DNA from: Sphingomonas sp. Y57
GTDB lineage: Bacteria; Pseudomonadota; Alphaproteobacteria; Sphingomonadales; Sphingomonadaceae
Reading direction: 5' to 3'
DNA length: 44,083 bases
Assembly: GCF_001015195.1 (NCBI RefSeq)
Contig: NZ_LDES01000033.1
Location: forward strand, 1-44,083
Under the pieces are notes generated by a model. It was not told the DNA's origin. It did no database searches and saw nothing but the letters and a program-made list of their open reading frames with translations. Positions 16,650 through 24,105 of the stretch are shown piece by piece. The translations under genes and the position numbers were made by a program. Each line of letters starts with the position of its first letter. The first letter of the stretch is position 1.

Positions 16650-17156
16650 ATGATCTATTGGGTGAAGTACAACCGCGAGACCGGCGATATCGTCATGGCC
16701 GGGCATTCGGTGACGCGCGGAGAGATGCGCCTCCAGGAGGAGCGGCACCGTGACCTTGCCGTGGTCGAGGCCGACGGTCCGACCATGCTGAACGGCGAGC
16801 CGGGCAAGGCGACCTATATCGAGGCGGTCCGACTGCCGTTGATCGCAGCGATCGACGAGGCGGCCGAGGTCCGGCTTCAGGCGCTGATGCCGACCGCCGC
16901 CCGCGCCATGGTCTATTTCGCCAAGGAAGATGAGGCGCGCAGCGGCGCGACGACGTCGCCCTTCCTCGACGCCGAGGCCGAGGCGACCGGAGTTCCGAGG
17001 AAGGATCTCGTCAAGGCGGTGATCGCCAAGGCCGAGGCGTTCCGCGCGGCGGCCGTCGCGATCGAGGCGAAGCGCCAGGCCGCCAAGAAGGCCGTGCGCG
17101 ATGCCGACACCATCCCGGCGATCATCGCCGCGGGCGAAGTCGATTGGGGCGACTGA
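16650..17156 (+). CDS. Hypothetical tail-associated protein
   Basis: The product has 168 residues. The N-terminus (MIYWVKYNRETGDIVMAGHSVTRGEM) looks beta-rich; residues about 50-160 are charged, Ala-rich helix including KAVIAKAEAFRAAAVAIEAKRQAAKKAV. It lies 10 bases after the tail-tip gene and before a clear terminator, so it ends the tail transcription unit. Place and layout would fit a fibre-assembly or fibre-attachment protein. I do not recognise a family. Confidence 0.7.
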   Translation: MIYWVKYNRETGDIVMAGHSVTRGEMRLQEERHRDLAVVEADGPTMLNGEPGKATYIEAVRLPLIAAIDEAAEVRLQALMPTAARAMVYFAKEDEARSGATTSPFLDAEAEATGVPRKDLVKAVIAKAEAFRAAAVAIEAKRQAAKKAVRDADTIPAIIAAGEVDWGD

Positions 17157-17178
17157 CCCCCTGATCCCGCACCTTTCG

Positions 17179-17204
17179 GGGCCCGCACCGCGCGGGCCCT
17201 TTTC
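17179..17204 (+). terminator. Rho-independent terminator between tail and lysis modules
   Basis: GGGCCCGC (17179-17186) pairs perfectly with GCGGGCCC (17192-17199) around a 5-nt loop, followed by TTTTC. It separates the tail genes from the lysis genes. An ATG directly after it (17205) is not favoured as a start. Confidence 0.8.
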
Positions 17205-17222
17205 ATGCCCCGGAGACCGCCA

Positions 17223-17447
17223 GTGACCGAAAACGACCTCCAGATCGCGCGCGATGTGGGCGAGCTGAAAGCTGACATGCGCACGGTGAAGCACGATCTC
17301 GCCAACGTATCGGTCAAGCTCGACCGCATCACCGGCAAGCAGGACCGGGGGCTCGGCTTCTTCGCGGGGGCCGCCTTCATCGTGACCGCGTTCGGTGGCC
17401 TGCTGCTGGCGCTCGGGAAGATGTTGTTCGGAGGGCACGGCGGATGA
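17223..17447 (+). CDS. Small coiled-coil membrane protein of lysis module
   Basis: The product has 74 residues. Residues about 5-40 form a heptad coiled coil (DLQIARDVGELKADMRTVKHDLANVSVKLD) and 44-66 form one transmembrane helix (LGFFAGAAFIVTAFGGLLLALGK). This is the layout of haemolysin XhlA-like or accessory holin proteins that work with endolysins. The GTG at 17223 has GGAG at 17212-17215; the ATG at 17205 also fits the frame but lacks this spacing. It overlaps the endolysin gene by ATGA-type junction. Confidence 0.7.
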   Translation: MTENDLQIARDVGELKADMRTVKHDLANVSVKLDRITGKQDRGLGFFAGAAFIVTAFGGLLLALGKMLFGGHGG

Positions 17448-18061
17448 CCGAGCTCAACCACAAGGCGTTCTTCGATGCCGTGCGCCCCATGATGGGCGGC
17501 AAGCTGACGCAGGCGCAGGTCGACGGGTTCAATGCGGCGATCGCGGCCCTGCTCGGAACGGCGAGCGCCGCCTATCCGCCTTGGACGGCCGCCGGCATGA
17601 CGAAGCTCGGCGAGCGCGAGATCAAAGGCCCCCAGCACAATCCGTTCATCACGGAGGAGATGTGGAAGGCGCTCGGCGCCCCCTGGCTGACGACGGACGA
17701 CAATGATGGGCCTTGGTGCGGCGGCTTCGCGGCGTGGTGCGTGAACAAGGCGGGCCTCTCCTATCCGAAGGATTTCCCGAAAGCTGCGGCCTGGGCGACG
17801 TGGGGCGTCGCCTGCAAACCCCAGGTCGGCGCTTTCATCGTCAAGTCCCGCGACGGCGGCAACCATGTTGCCCAGATCGTCGGCATCACGAAGGACGGGC
17901 TCTACTATCTCGCCTTGGGCGGCAACCAGAGCGACAGCGTCTCGATCGCGCCTTTCCCCGTCTCGGCCGCCTATGCGTGTCGCTGGCCGGTGGGCGCGCC
18001 CGAACTGCACATCCCCATGCCGATCATGGAGAAGAAGACCAGCCTGGGGAGCGAGGCATGA
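17444..18061 (+). CDS. Endolysin (TIGR02594/CHAP-like cysteine hydrolase)
   Basis: The product has 205 residues. The C-terminal domain has GPWCGGFAAWCVNKAGL with likely catalytic Cys92, GGNHVAQIVG with His141 and LALGGNQSD with Asn161. This Cys-His-Asn layout defines the TIGR02594 group of NlpC/P60/CHAP-like phage lysins. The N-terminal 45 residues (LTQAQVDGFNAAIAALL) resemble a small helical domain often found at the start of phage lysins. It has no signal peptide, so release depends on a holin, and membrane proteins lie on both sides. Confidence 0.88.
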   Translation: MTELNHKAFFDAVRPMMGGKLTQAQVDGFNAAIAALLGTASAAYPPWTAAGMTKLGEREIKGPQHNPFITEEMWKALGAPWLTTDDNDGPWCGGFAAWCVNKAGLSYPKDFPKAAAWATWGVACKPQVGAFIVKSRDGGNHVAQIVGITKDGLYYLALGGNQSDSVSIAPFPVSAAYACRWPVGAPELHIPMPIMEKKTSLGSEA

Positions 18062-18423
18062 CGCTGCTCGAGTTCCTCGATCGTATGGGCGAGCGCCGGG
18101 CCAACCGGCCGGCGCGCCCGGTCCGCGATATCCGCCAGTTCATCGGCTTCGCCTTCCTCGCCGGCTATTACTGGATGGTCTGGCAGTTCGCCAACCGCGC
18201 CGTCCCCGCCGCCAATCTCGACCTGATCCGCGACGCGATGCTGACGCTCGGTCCGCCGGTCGGCCTGATCGTCGGCGCGATGTTCCGGGCCGACGCCCGC
18301 GATGACCAGGCGACGGCGAACACGGCCGAAGCTTTCCGCACGATCCGCGCCGCGCAGGAAGCGTCGGCGACGGTGACGATCGACAACAAGCCGGAGAACC
18401 CGGTCCCCGTCAAAGGAGCCTGA
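18058..18423 (+). CDS. Holin-like membrane protein
   Basis: The product has 121 residues. Two hydrophobic segments are visible: about 28-47 (FIGFAFLAGYYWMVWQFANR) and 61-77 (LTLGPPVGLIVGAMF). A charged, Ala-rich C-terminus follows. Size, two membrane spans and position directly after the endolysin (ATGA overlap) suggest a holin or holin partner. No named holin family is certain, since holins vary greatly. Confidence 0.65.
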   Translation: MTLLEFLDRMGERRANRPARPVRDIRQFIGFAFLAGYYWMVWQFANRAVPAANLDLIRDAMLTLGPPVGLIVGAMFRADARDDQATANTAEAFRTIRAAQEASATVTIDNKPENPVPVKGA

Positions 18424-18428
18424 GTGCG

Positions 18429-18662
18429 ATGAATGACGATCAGATCAAGCACATGGTGAACCGCTTCCTGGCGTGGAAGCTGCCCAAGGATTTCCGGCCC
18501 GATGGCGGGATCACCTTCAAGGCCGAGTACAACGACAGCCCGGAAACTATGAAGATGTTGGGGCTGACCGAACCGATGCGCCATGAGCCCAGCGGCACGA
18601 ACCTGTTCGACGCGACGCAGGCCGAAGCGATGGTCCGTTTCATGGCCGAGGGCATGCCATGA
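18429..18662 (+). CDS. Small conserved phage protein of lysis region
   Basis: The product has 77 residues. HMVNRFLAWKLPKDFRPDGGITF and PSGTNLFDATQAEAMVRFMAEGMP are well-conserved in many phages of Proteobacteria as a stand-alone small protein of unknown role. The stop overlaps the next start (ATGATC context), so it is coupled with the spanin genes. Confidence 0.8.
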   Translation: MNDDQIKHMVNRFLAWKLPKDFRPDGGITFKAEYNDSPETMKMLGLTEPMRHEPSGTNLFDATQAEAMVRFMAEGMP

Positions 18663-19039
18663 TCGGGTTCCTCGCCCGGCTCGCTGCGCGGGCGGGCGTG
18701 CCCGAGCGCTTCGCCCGCGTCGTCGGTCCAGCCTGTGCAATATTTGCACTGGTTGCGCTGCTGGCCGTCGCCAGGTGCGCCTACGACCGCAACCTGATCG
18801 CGCGCCACGACGCCGAGCAGGAAGCCCAGCTCGCGCCCGCCGTGCGCAGCGCCGACGCCAACGCGGCCGACGCCCGCCTTTCCGACCAGAAGAGGAACCA
18901 AGCCGATGAAGACGCCGAACGCGCGGCGGTCGCGCCGCTCCCTGATGCTCGTCTGTCTGATCGGCAGCGCGCTCGTGCTTGCGCCGTCCTGCTCCGACAG
19001 GCCCGCGAGCGCGGGCTTGAAGGCGCCCCCGGCTGCTGA
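18659..19039 (+). CDS. Inner-membrane spanin (Rz-like)
   Basis: The product has 126 residues. An N-terminal signal-anchor (VVGPACAIFALVALLAVARCAY, about residues 20-43) is followed by a charged helical periplasmic region (DAEQEAQLAPAVRSADANAADARLSDQKRNQADEDAERAA). This is the Rz layout. The outer spanin gene lies nested in another frame over its 3' half. Together they would link the two membranes and complete lysis. Assignment rests on topology and gene nesting rather than sequence similarity. Confidence 0.75.
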   Translation: MIGFLARLAARAGVPERFARVVGPACAIFALVALLAVARCAYDRNLIARHDAEQEAQLAPAVRSADANAADARLSDQKRNQADEDAERAAVAPLPDARLSDRQRARACAVLLRQARERGLEGAPGC

Positions 19040-19223
19040 CCTGGTCGTCGAGGTCGAGCCTCAGCTCGACATGAACGCGGTGCTGAACGACAGCGCCGCC
19101 GCGCTCGACGACTACGACACCGCGCATGCCTCATGGGGCCGTCGCGGCTGGGACAAGGTCGCGCGCATCTGCCGCTTCTTTCGCGATCTCGGCGTGCCGA
19201 CGCCGGATTGCGATCCCCGCTGA
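18906..19223 (+). CDS. Outer-membrane spanin (Rz1-like lipoprotein)
   Basis: The product has 105 residues. It starts inside the Rz-like gene in the +1 frame and runs 184 bases beyond it. The N-terminus (RRSRRSLMLVCLIGSALVLAPSC) is a lipoprotein signal with a somewhat atypical lipobox A-P-S-C. Overlapping Rz/Rz1 genes in different frames are a hallmark of phage lysis cassettes. It is longer than lambda Rz1 and has a folded C-terminal part (RICRFFRDLGVPTPDCDPR) with two cysteines. Confidence 0.75.
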   Translation: MKTPNARRSRRSLMLVCLIGSALVLAPSCSDRPASAGLKAPPAADLVVEVEPQLDMNAVLNDSAAALDDYDTAHASWGRRGWDKVARICRFFRDLGVPTPDCDPR

Positions 19224-19304
19224 TCCCCAGCGCTGCCGCCGCCGGCCGAGCGACGGCAGATCGTCCCTATCCGGCCATCCCTCACCATCGACATGGAGCC
19301 CATC

Positions 19305-19712
19305 ATGACTCTGCAATATTCAGTCGCCGTCCGTAACGCGAAGCTCGACGCGGTCGAAACCGCTATCGGCGCGTCCGCCGTCCTGAAGATTCGCACCGGC
19401 GCGCCGCCCGCCAACTGCGCGGCGGCCGACGCCGGCACGGTGCTGGCGACGCTCAACTTGCCGGCCGACTGGATGGCGGCGGCTTCGGGCGGCAGCAAGT
19501 CCAAATCGGGCACCTGGCAGGACCTGACCGCCGACGCGACCGGCACTGCCGCGCATTTCCGCATCTATGCTTCGGACGGCGTCACCTGCCACGCGCAGGG
19601 CACCATCACGCTCACCGGCGGCGGCGGCGACATGACCGTGGACAACACGTCGATCGCGTCGGGGCAGCAGGTCGACGTGACCGCTTTCACCCTGACCGCC
19701 GGCAACTCGTAA
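19305..19712 (+). CDS. Conserved phage structural protein near fibre gene
   Basis: The product has 135 residues. MTLQYSVAVRNAKLDAVETAIGASAVLKIRTGAPPANC followed by LATLNLPADWMAA and a beta-rich GTITLTGGGGDMTVDN tail is a recurrent phage protein encoded beside fibre genes. It may be a fibre base or trimerising adaptor. The ATG at 19305 is preferred over 19293 because GGAG at 19295-19298 is well placed for it. Confidence 0.78.
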   Translation: MTLQYSVAVRNAKLDAVETAIGASAVLKIRTGAPPANCAAADAGTVLATLNLPADWMAAASGGSKSKSGTWQDLTADATGTAAHFRIYASDGVTCHAQGTITLTGGGGDMTVDNTSIASGQQVDVTAFTLTAGNS

Positions 19713-19735
19713 CCCAGCTCGTCGGAGGAGGCATT

Positions 19736-22039
19736 ATGTCGGCGGTCACGTCTTGGCATTATCCAACGGTGGCCGTCGGCAGCCTCGCCGACGACGACAA
19801 CGCCAATTCGGCTTGGGTAAATCCCAGCTATATTTTCTCCGATAATACGGCCTATGCGAGCCGAACGGTCAGTTCGTCATCTCATACCAGGACGCTTCGA
19901 GGATCGGGATTCGGCTTCACAAGCTCCGATATTCCCGATGGATCGACGATTACGGGCATTGAACTTGCGATCCGCAGGTACAACTCGCCCGGTCTCGATT
20001 ACCTTGTCTCGTTGGTGCCCCAATCGACTGGCTCCATCGGCGACCGCGCAGGCGACAACAAGGCGGATACCGTCACGGTCTGGCCCAATAGTCCCGCAGA
20101 CGCTCTCTATGGCGGCGATGGGGATATGTGGGGGACCACCATCTCCCTGTCCCAGATCAAATCGAGCGATTTTGCGGTCGATTTCATGGGCACCGCATCC
20201 AGCCTCAGCGCCAGCCTGGCGATCGACTCGTTCAAGGTCCGCATCTACTTCATCCCGCCGCCTGCGGATATCTCGGCCACCATCACCGAGGCGGACGACA
20301 CGCTGCAGGCGACGGGACTGATCAACCAGCCCCGCGAATATTCGGCGAGCATCACCGAGGCGGCCGACACGGCGGCGGCTACGGGGACCGTCAAGGTCAA
20401 GGGCGCCGCGACGCTCGCCGAAGCCGACGACACCGTCTATGCCCGGATCGGCTATACCGCCGTCATCGATTGGGACTTCACTGCAAGCGAGGTGCCCGAT
20501 CCGCGCATAGTCTTCTCGGGCGGCGCGAACGGAACGCGGGTCAATTCAGCCGGCCAGATCGTCGCCGCCAGTGCGCCGCGCTACGATTATGATCCGGTGA
20601 CGCTCGAGGCCAAGGGCCTGCTGAATGAGGCAACGTCGACAAACCTCCTGACCCAGAGCGAGTTCGCGACCGGCCTCCCGGCCTCGCGCGGCGGCCTGGT
20701 GAGCGCTGCGACGTTCTCGGGCCTTATCGGGACGACGGGCCTTGCCTTCGGTTATGACGGCGCCACCGACAGCTATGCATACACCACCAATTTCACGCCG
20801 GTCGTCTCCACCCAATATTATTTCAGCGTGTTCGTCCGGATGGATGACGGCGGCGCGCCGGCGTTCGGCGGAGCAAGCATCCACAGTCCGCTGAATGATT
20901 TCGTCGTAAATATCGGCAATGCGGTAGCGTCGCCGACGACGTACAAGGTCGAGGACTACGGCGGTGGCCTTTACCGCGTCATCGTTCCGGCGATCAACAA
21001 TGCATCGCCGGGCGCCAGCATCGGCGTGATCAAGTATCGCGACAACAGCCCGCGCACGTTCAAGATCAGCGGCGTCATGTACGAGCTGGGCTTCGCGGCC
21101 ACCTCCTACATCGCAACCGGCGCAAGCCAGGTGACGCGCTCGGCCGACATCGCCGTCGTTTCGGGGGTCGATTTCTCTGACTTCTACAACCAGTCTGAGG
21201 GAACGTTCATCGTCGATTTCGACACCTATATGGGCGCCAATTCCTATGACAGGGGACTTGTCGGTGTAGACTCTGGATCATCGGTTAATAGGATGATCGT
21301 TTACATGTCGTCCAGCATGGTTGGGCGCGCTATTGGCAACACTTCGTCGAGCCAATCTTTCTTCTTCAGCAATCTCGGCCCCATATCACCTAATACGCAC
21401 AATAGTATCGCGCTCGCCTACGCGCTCAACGATTTCGCCGCGAGCATGAACGGCACAGCGCCGTCTACCTCCGCAAGTGGCACCCCAGGTACGGTCAATC
21501 GGATGACGATCGGGAGGGCTTCCGGTGCGGAAGGCGAAAACGGTCATATCCGCCGGCTGCGCTACTACGACGTTCGGGTCAAGGATAGCGAGCTCAAGGC
21601 GCTGACCGCCCTTCAGGGCCGGGCGGTGATCGTCGAGACCGGCGACACGCTCGCCGCGGGCGGCAAGGCGTACATCACCGCTGCCCTGAACAAGATCGAG
21701 GCGACCGACGCGCTCACGGCGACCGCCCAGGTCTACGTCAAGGCGACGCTCAACAAGATCGAGGCGACCGACGCGCTTTCGTCGGCCGCTACCGTGCGGA
21801 TCAAGGGGGCGTTGGCGCGGACCGAGGCGAACGATACCGTCTCTGCCCAGGCCAAGGCGTATATCCGGGCGACGGTGACGATCGGCGAGGCGGGCGACGC
21901 GCTGGTGGCGGCGGCGGATGCGGGGCCGGCTGCGGTCGCGTCCGAGCGGCGGACCATCATCCTGTTGGGGGCGCCACTGTCCGGCCGGACCGTCGAACTG
22001 ACCGGAAGTCGCCTCGCCGACCGCACCATCATCATCTGA
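19736..22039 (+). CDS. Tail fibre / receptor-binding protein with lectin-like domain and TEADDT repeats
   Basis: The product has 767 residues. Residues 1-180 form a beta-rich N-domain (SWHYPTVAVGSLADDDNANSAWVNPSYIF). Then come three degenerate units of about 22 residues (ITEADDTLQATG, ITEAADTAAATG, LAEADDTVYARIG). Residues about 240-625 read as a concanavalin/LamG-type carbohydrate-binding region (LLNEATSTNLLTQSEF; YELGFAATSYIATGA). Five more units follow (VETGDTLAAGG, IEATDALTATA, IEATDALSSAA, TEANDTVSAQA, GEAGDALVAAA). The protein probably recognises a surface glycan. A strong AGGAGG precedes the start. Its codon use is slightly less GC-biased in the lectin part than in its neighbours. Confidence 0.82.
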   Translation: MSAVTSWHYPTVAVGSLADDDNANSAWVNPSYIFSDNTAYASRTVSSSSHTRTLRGSGFGFTSSDIPDGSTITGIELAIRRYNSPGLDYLVSLVPQSTGSIGDRAGDNKADTVTVWPNSPADALYGGDGDMWGTTISLSQIKSSDFAVDFMGTASSLSASLAIDSFKVRIYFIPPPADISATITEADDTLQATGLINQPREYSASITEAADTAAATGTVKVKGAATLAEADDTVYARIGYTAVIDWDFTASEVPDPRIVFSGGANGTRVNSAGQIVAASAPRYDYDPVTLEAKGLLNEATSTNLLTQSEFATGLPASRGGLVSAATFSGLIGTTGLAFGYDGATDSYAYTTNFTPVVSTQYYFSVFVRMDDGGAPAFGGASIHSPLNDFVVNIGNAVASPTTYKVEDYGGGLYRVIVPAINNASPGASIGVIKYRDNSPRTFKISGVMYELGFAATSYIATGASQVTRSADIAVVSGVDFSDFYNQSEGTFIVDFDTYMGANSYDRGLVGVDSGSSVNRMIVYMSSSMVGRAIGNTSSSQSFFFSNLGPISPNTHNSIALAYALNDFAASMNGTAPSTSASGTPGTVNRMTIGRASGAEGENGHIRRLRYYDVRVKDSELKALTALQGRAVIVETGDTLAAGGKAYITAALNKIEATDALTATAQVYVKATLNKIEATDALSSAATVRIKGALARTEANDTVSAQAKAYIRATVTIGEAGDALVAAADAGPAAVASERRTIILLGAPLSGRTVELTGSRLADRTIII
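21689..21777 (+). repeat. Exact 26-bp direct repeat in fibre gene
   Basis: The 26 bases at 21689-21714 recur exactly at 21752-21777, with a 63-bp (21-codon) period. They encode NKIEATDAL twice. The exact DNA match implies a recent unit duplication or a recombination-prone point where repeat number can change. Confidence 0.9.
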
Positions 22040-22056
22040 CCAGGAGGCATCAGGGC

Positions 22057-22422
22057 ATGAGCATCCCGCCCAATACGACGATCTTCGGGCCGCAGGCTGA
22101 TCCCCGCGACTTCACCAACTGGCGGATTCGCGCGACATCGCTGCTCGAGGCCGATGAATGGATCGACACCTTCGAGCTGGTGCTGGGCGCCGAGGCGGTC
22201 GCCGCCGGCCTGATCATCAGCGACACCGGCCCGCGCGCACCGTCGATCATCGACGACGGCAAGGCCCTGCTCATCTGGTTGTCGGTCACCGAAAGCATGC
22301 AGCTCGACCCGATTTTTGACGGCGCGGGCGTGACCCTGCCGATCGAGGTGACAATCGACACCAACTCCATCCCGGCCCGCACTTTCCAGCGGACCATAGC
22401 AGTGAGGTTTGCCCAGCAATGA
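22057..22422 (+). CDS. Hypothetical fibre-associated protein
   Basis: The product has 121 residues. It appears beta-rich without signal or membrane segments (MSIPPNTTIFGPQADPRDFTNWRIRATSLLEADEWIDTFELVLG). An AGGAGG site precedes the ATG. It overlaps the next gene by four bases and so forms a fibre accessory group. I do not recognise a family. Confidence 0.7.
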   Translation: MSIPPNTTIFGPQADPRDFTNWRIRATSLLEADEWIDTFELVLGAEAVAAGLIISDTGPRAPSIIDDGKALLIWLSVTESMQLDPIFDGAGVTLPIEVTIDTNSIPARTFQRTIAVRFAQQ

Positions 22423-22670
22423 CGAACGTCATCAACAACGGCCGGCGCGTGGCCGTCGTCTTTCCCTTCTTCAAGGGTGAAGGCGGCATGTCGCGCCGCG
22501 AGGGCAGCGCCGAGGCGACGATCGCGATCCGCGACCGGGCGCGCGGCGCGGAGCCGGGGCCGGGCACGGTGGACGGCCATCCGGTCGAAGCCTTCCGCAT
22601 CCAGCCGAGCCCGACGGTCGAGGGTATGACGCTGATCGATGTTCGGTTCCCCTGCGAGGAGGTCGCGTGA
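22419..22670 (+). CDS. Small hypothetical phage protein
   Basis: The product has 83 residues (MTNVINNGRRVAVVFPFFKGEGGMSRREGS...). There is no recognised family, signal or membrane helix. It starts inside the last codons of the previous gene and ends against the DUF1353-like gene, so all three are probably co-translated. Confidence 0.65.
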   Translation: MTNVINNGRRVAVVFPFFKGEGGMSRREGSAEATIAIRDRARGAEPGPGTVDGHPVEAFRIQPSPTVEGMTLIDVRFPCEEVA

Positions 22671-23203
22671 TGGCCCGGTTCCTCGCCTCGCCGCCGACGC
22701 CAGCCGTCGGCAAGCGCCCGAACGGCAAGACCGAATATCGCGCCTCGGGCCCGATCATCTTCTCGGATGATCGCGGCGCGCTCCATACCATCCCGGCCGG
22801 CTGGCGCAGCGACGGTGTAAGCTGGCCGGGCTGGCTGCGGATCGGCTTCGCGATCGCCGTGGTCCTGGTCGCCTCTGGCCGCGCGCTGGGGATGCCTCTC
22901 TGGGCGTTTGTGACTGCGGATGCGGTGCTGACCTCGCTGCTGGCGGTCTGGCTGCTACGGCCGTGCCAGCGCCTCCTGATCGCCGCCTTCGTCCACGATT
23001 GGGCCTGCCAGCAGACGATCACCTTCCCCGACAAGCGCGATGCCGACCGGCTGTTCAACGAGGCAATGCGGGCGCTCGGCGTTCCTCTGCTTTATCGCGC
23101 GCCGATCTACGGCTGGGTGCGCCTGCGCCGCCAGCGGGTGCAGTGGCAGCAGCCGGAGCTTTCGCCGATCATGGCCGGCGGTAGGGTTGTCGGCTGGGAG
23201 TAG
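22670..23203 (+). CDS. DUF1353-like phage protein with inserted membrane hairpin
   Basis: The product has 177 residues. DUF1353 marks are visible at both ends: IPAGWRSDGVSWPGW (41-55), AAFVHDWACQQ (105-115), DRLFNEAMRALGVP (126-139) and APIYGWVRL (144-152). Between them, residues about 58-97 hold two hydrophobic helices. Most DUF1353 proteins are soluble with a short stretch here, so this may be a membrane-inserted variant. AGGAGG at 22657-22662 supports the ATG at 22670 over the GTG at 22667. It is the last gene of the late operon in this direction. Confidence 0.78.
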   Translation: MARFLASPPTPAVGKRPNGKTEYRASGPIIFSDDRGALHTIPAGWRSDGVSWPGWLRIGFAIAVVLVASGRALGMPLWAFVTADAVLTSLLAVWLLRPCQRLLIAAFVHDWACQQTITFPDKRDADRLFNEAMRALGVPLLYRAPIYGWVRLRRQRVQWQQPELSPIMAGGRVVGWE

Positions 23204-23219
23204 CTGCACCCCTGAGAAA

Positions 23220-23261
23220 GCGAGCCCGCACGCGTGGTGTGGCCGTTGCCTGCGGGCTCGC
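23220..23261. terminator. 11-bp hairpin after the last late gene
   Basis: GCGAGCCCGCA (23220-23230) pairs exactly with TGCGGGCTCGC (23251-23261) over a 20-nt loop, just downstream of the late operon. There is no T-run, so it may act with Rho, or protect the 3' end. It lies between convergent gene sets and could serve both strands. No other gene is seen in 23,204-23,390. Confidence 0.45.
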
Positions 23262-23390
23262 GTCCTCCAGCAGGTCAGTAGGGTGACCTGGCACGGGAAG
23301 TAGTGGCCTCCGCGCAGATTCGCAACTCGTCGCAAGGGGCGTCTTGCGCTCCACGCAAATTCGTTCGCGCCGGAACGGAACGCGCCATAC

Positions 23391-23558
23391 TCATTCGGTA
23401 ATGGTCCATCCGTCGCGGCCCTTATGCATAGGCTTGCCGCAGCCCCGGCATGAGCTGCGTCGCTGCGACCCGTCCCAGTGGGCGGCCGACCTCGATCGGT
23501 AGTGCCTGCCGACCACGCACCGCAGCAGCTGCACTAGGCGGCTAGCCCATCGCCACAT
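23391..23558 (-). CDS. Small zinc-finger-like prophage protein (55 aa)
   Basis: The frame encodes MWRWASRLVQLLRCVVGRH, then CRGCGKPMHKGRDGWTITE at the C-terminus. Cys37 and Cys40 form a CxxC knuckle; the N-terminal half is basic and hydrophobic. The start is preceded by GGAGAG with 5-base spacing on this strand, a good ribosome-binding site. Small proteins with a 'CRGCGxPM...GW' ending seem familiar from sphingomonad genomes, though I know of no function. It is the third gene of the leftward group at the prophage end. Confidence 0.6.
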   Translation of the reverse strand: MWRWASRLVQLLRCVVGRHYRSRSAAHWDGSQRRSSCRGCGKPMHKGRDGWTITE

Positions 23559-23630
23559 AAGTTCTCTCCGACCAACGATTGTCTGGCTGAGAAAGCTTAA
23601 GCAACGCCCCTTCGAACTGATTGGCGAGGC

Positions 23631-23673
23631 TTATTTAGCAAATAAACTGATCGAGCGATAATAAACTGGTCGA
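23631..23673. promoter_or_regulatory. AT-rich operator-like patch: palindrome plus two direct repeats
   Basis: TTATTT-AGC-AAATAA (23631-23645) is a perfect inverted repeat. It overlaps the first of two direct repeats, AATAAACTGATCGA (23641-23654) and AATAAACTGGTCGA (23660-23673; 13 of 14 match). The patch is far more AT-rich than its surroundings and lies between two leftward genes. It could be an operator or promoter for the 55-residue gene. Function is inferred from structure alone. Confidence 0.4.
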
Positions 23674-23709
23674 AATTTATTGCACGTGACAGGGAGCGGT
23701 TCGATAGCC

Positions 23710-24096
23710 TTACCGGGTGTCTCGTCGATCGGCGGCCCGGATCATCGCCACCCGCTCGTCGACACCGGCGACTGCCCAGCGCTCGGCATCCAGCCCCAGC
23801 GGCGCTGGTATAGTCTCGGGTCTCGGGAAGCGCCGGGTAACGTCGATAATGTTCGCGCCGCGCTTGCCGCACCAATAGCCGGTGCAGCGCATCCGGGCGA
23901 GCAACTCGTCCAAGGTCAGATGGACAAGCTCCGGGCGCCGCTCGATGAGATCGGCGACGGACAGCCATGTCCTGCGCGTGCAATGGTTGCACCGTACCTC
24001 GAGCGTCAGCCCCGCCGCGTAGAAGCCCGCGATCGTGTCGGGCGCGACGAGACGGCCCGCGTCGTCGCGGGGCCACGGTTCGGGATATGCCGGCAT
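23710..24096 (-). CDS. Zinc-ribbon-like hypothetical prophage protein
   Basis: The product has 128 residues. Cys36-x2-Cys39 (RCNHCTRR) and Cys71/Cys76 (RCTGYWCGKRG) suggest a zinc ribbon, with a helical stretch between (SVADLIERRPELVHLTLDELLARM). The pattern resembles small zinc-ribbon proteins that are frequent in alphaproteobacteria and their phages. It follows the 24106-24381 gene by 9 bases on the same strand, so it should be under the same SOS-type promoter. No enzyme motif is seen. Confidence 0.7.
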   Translation of the reverse strand: MPAYPEPWPRDDAGRLVAPDTIAGFYAAGLTLEVRCNHCTRRTWLSVADLIERRPELVHLTLDELLARMRCTGYWCGKRGANIIDVTRRFPRPETIPAPLGLDAERWAVAGVDERVAMIRAADRRDTR

Positions 24097-24105
24097 GGCA
24101 CGACC

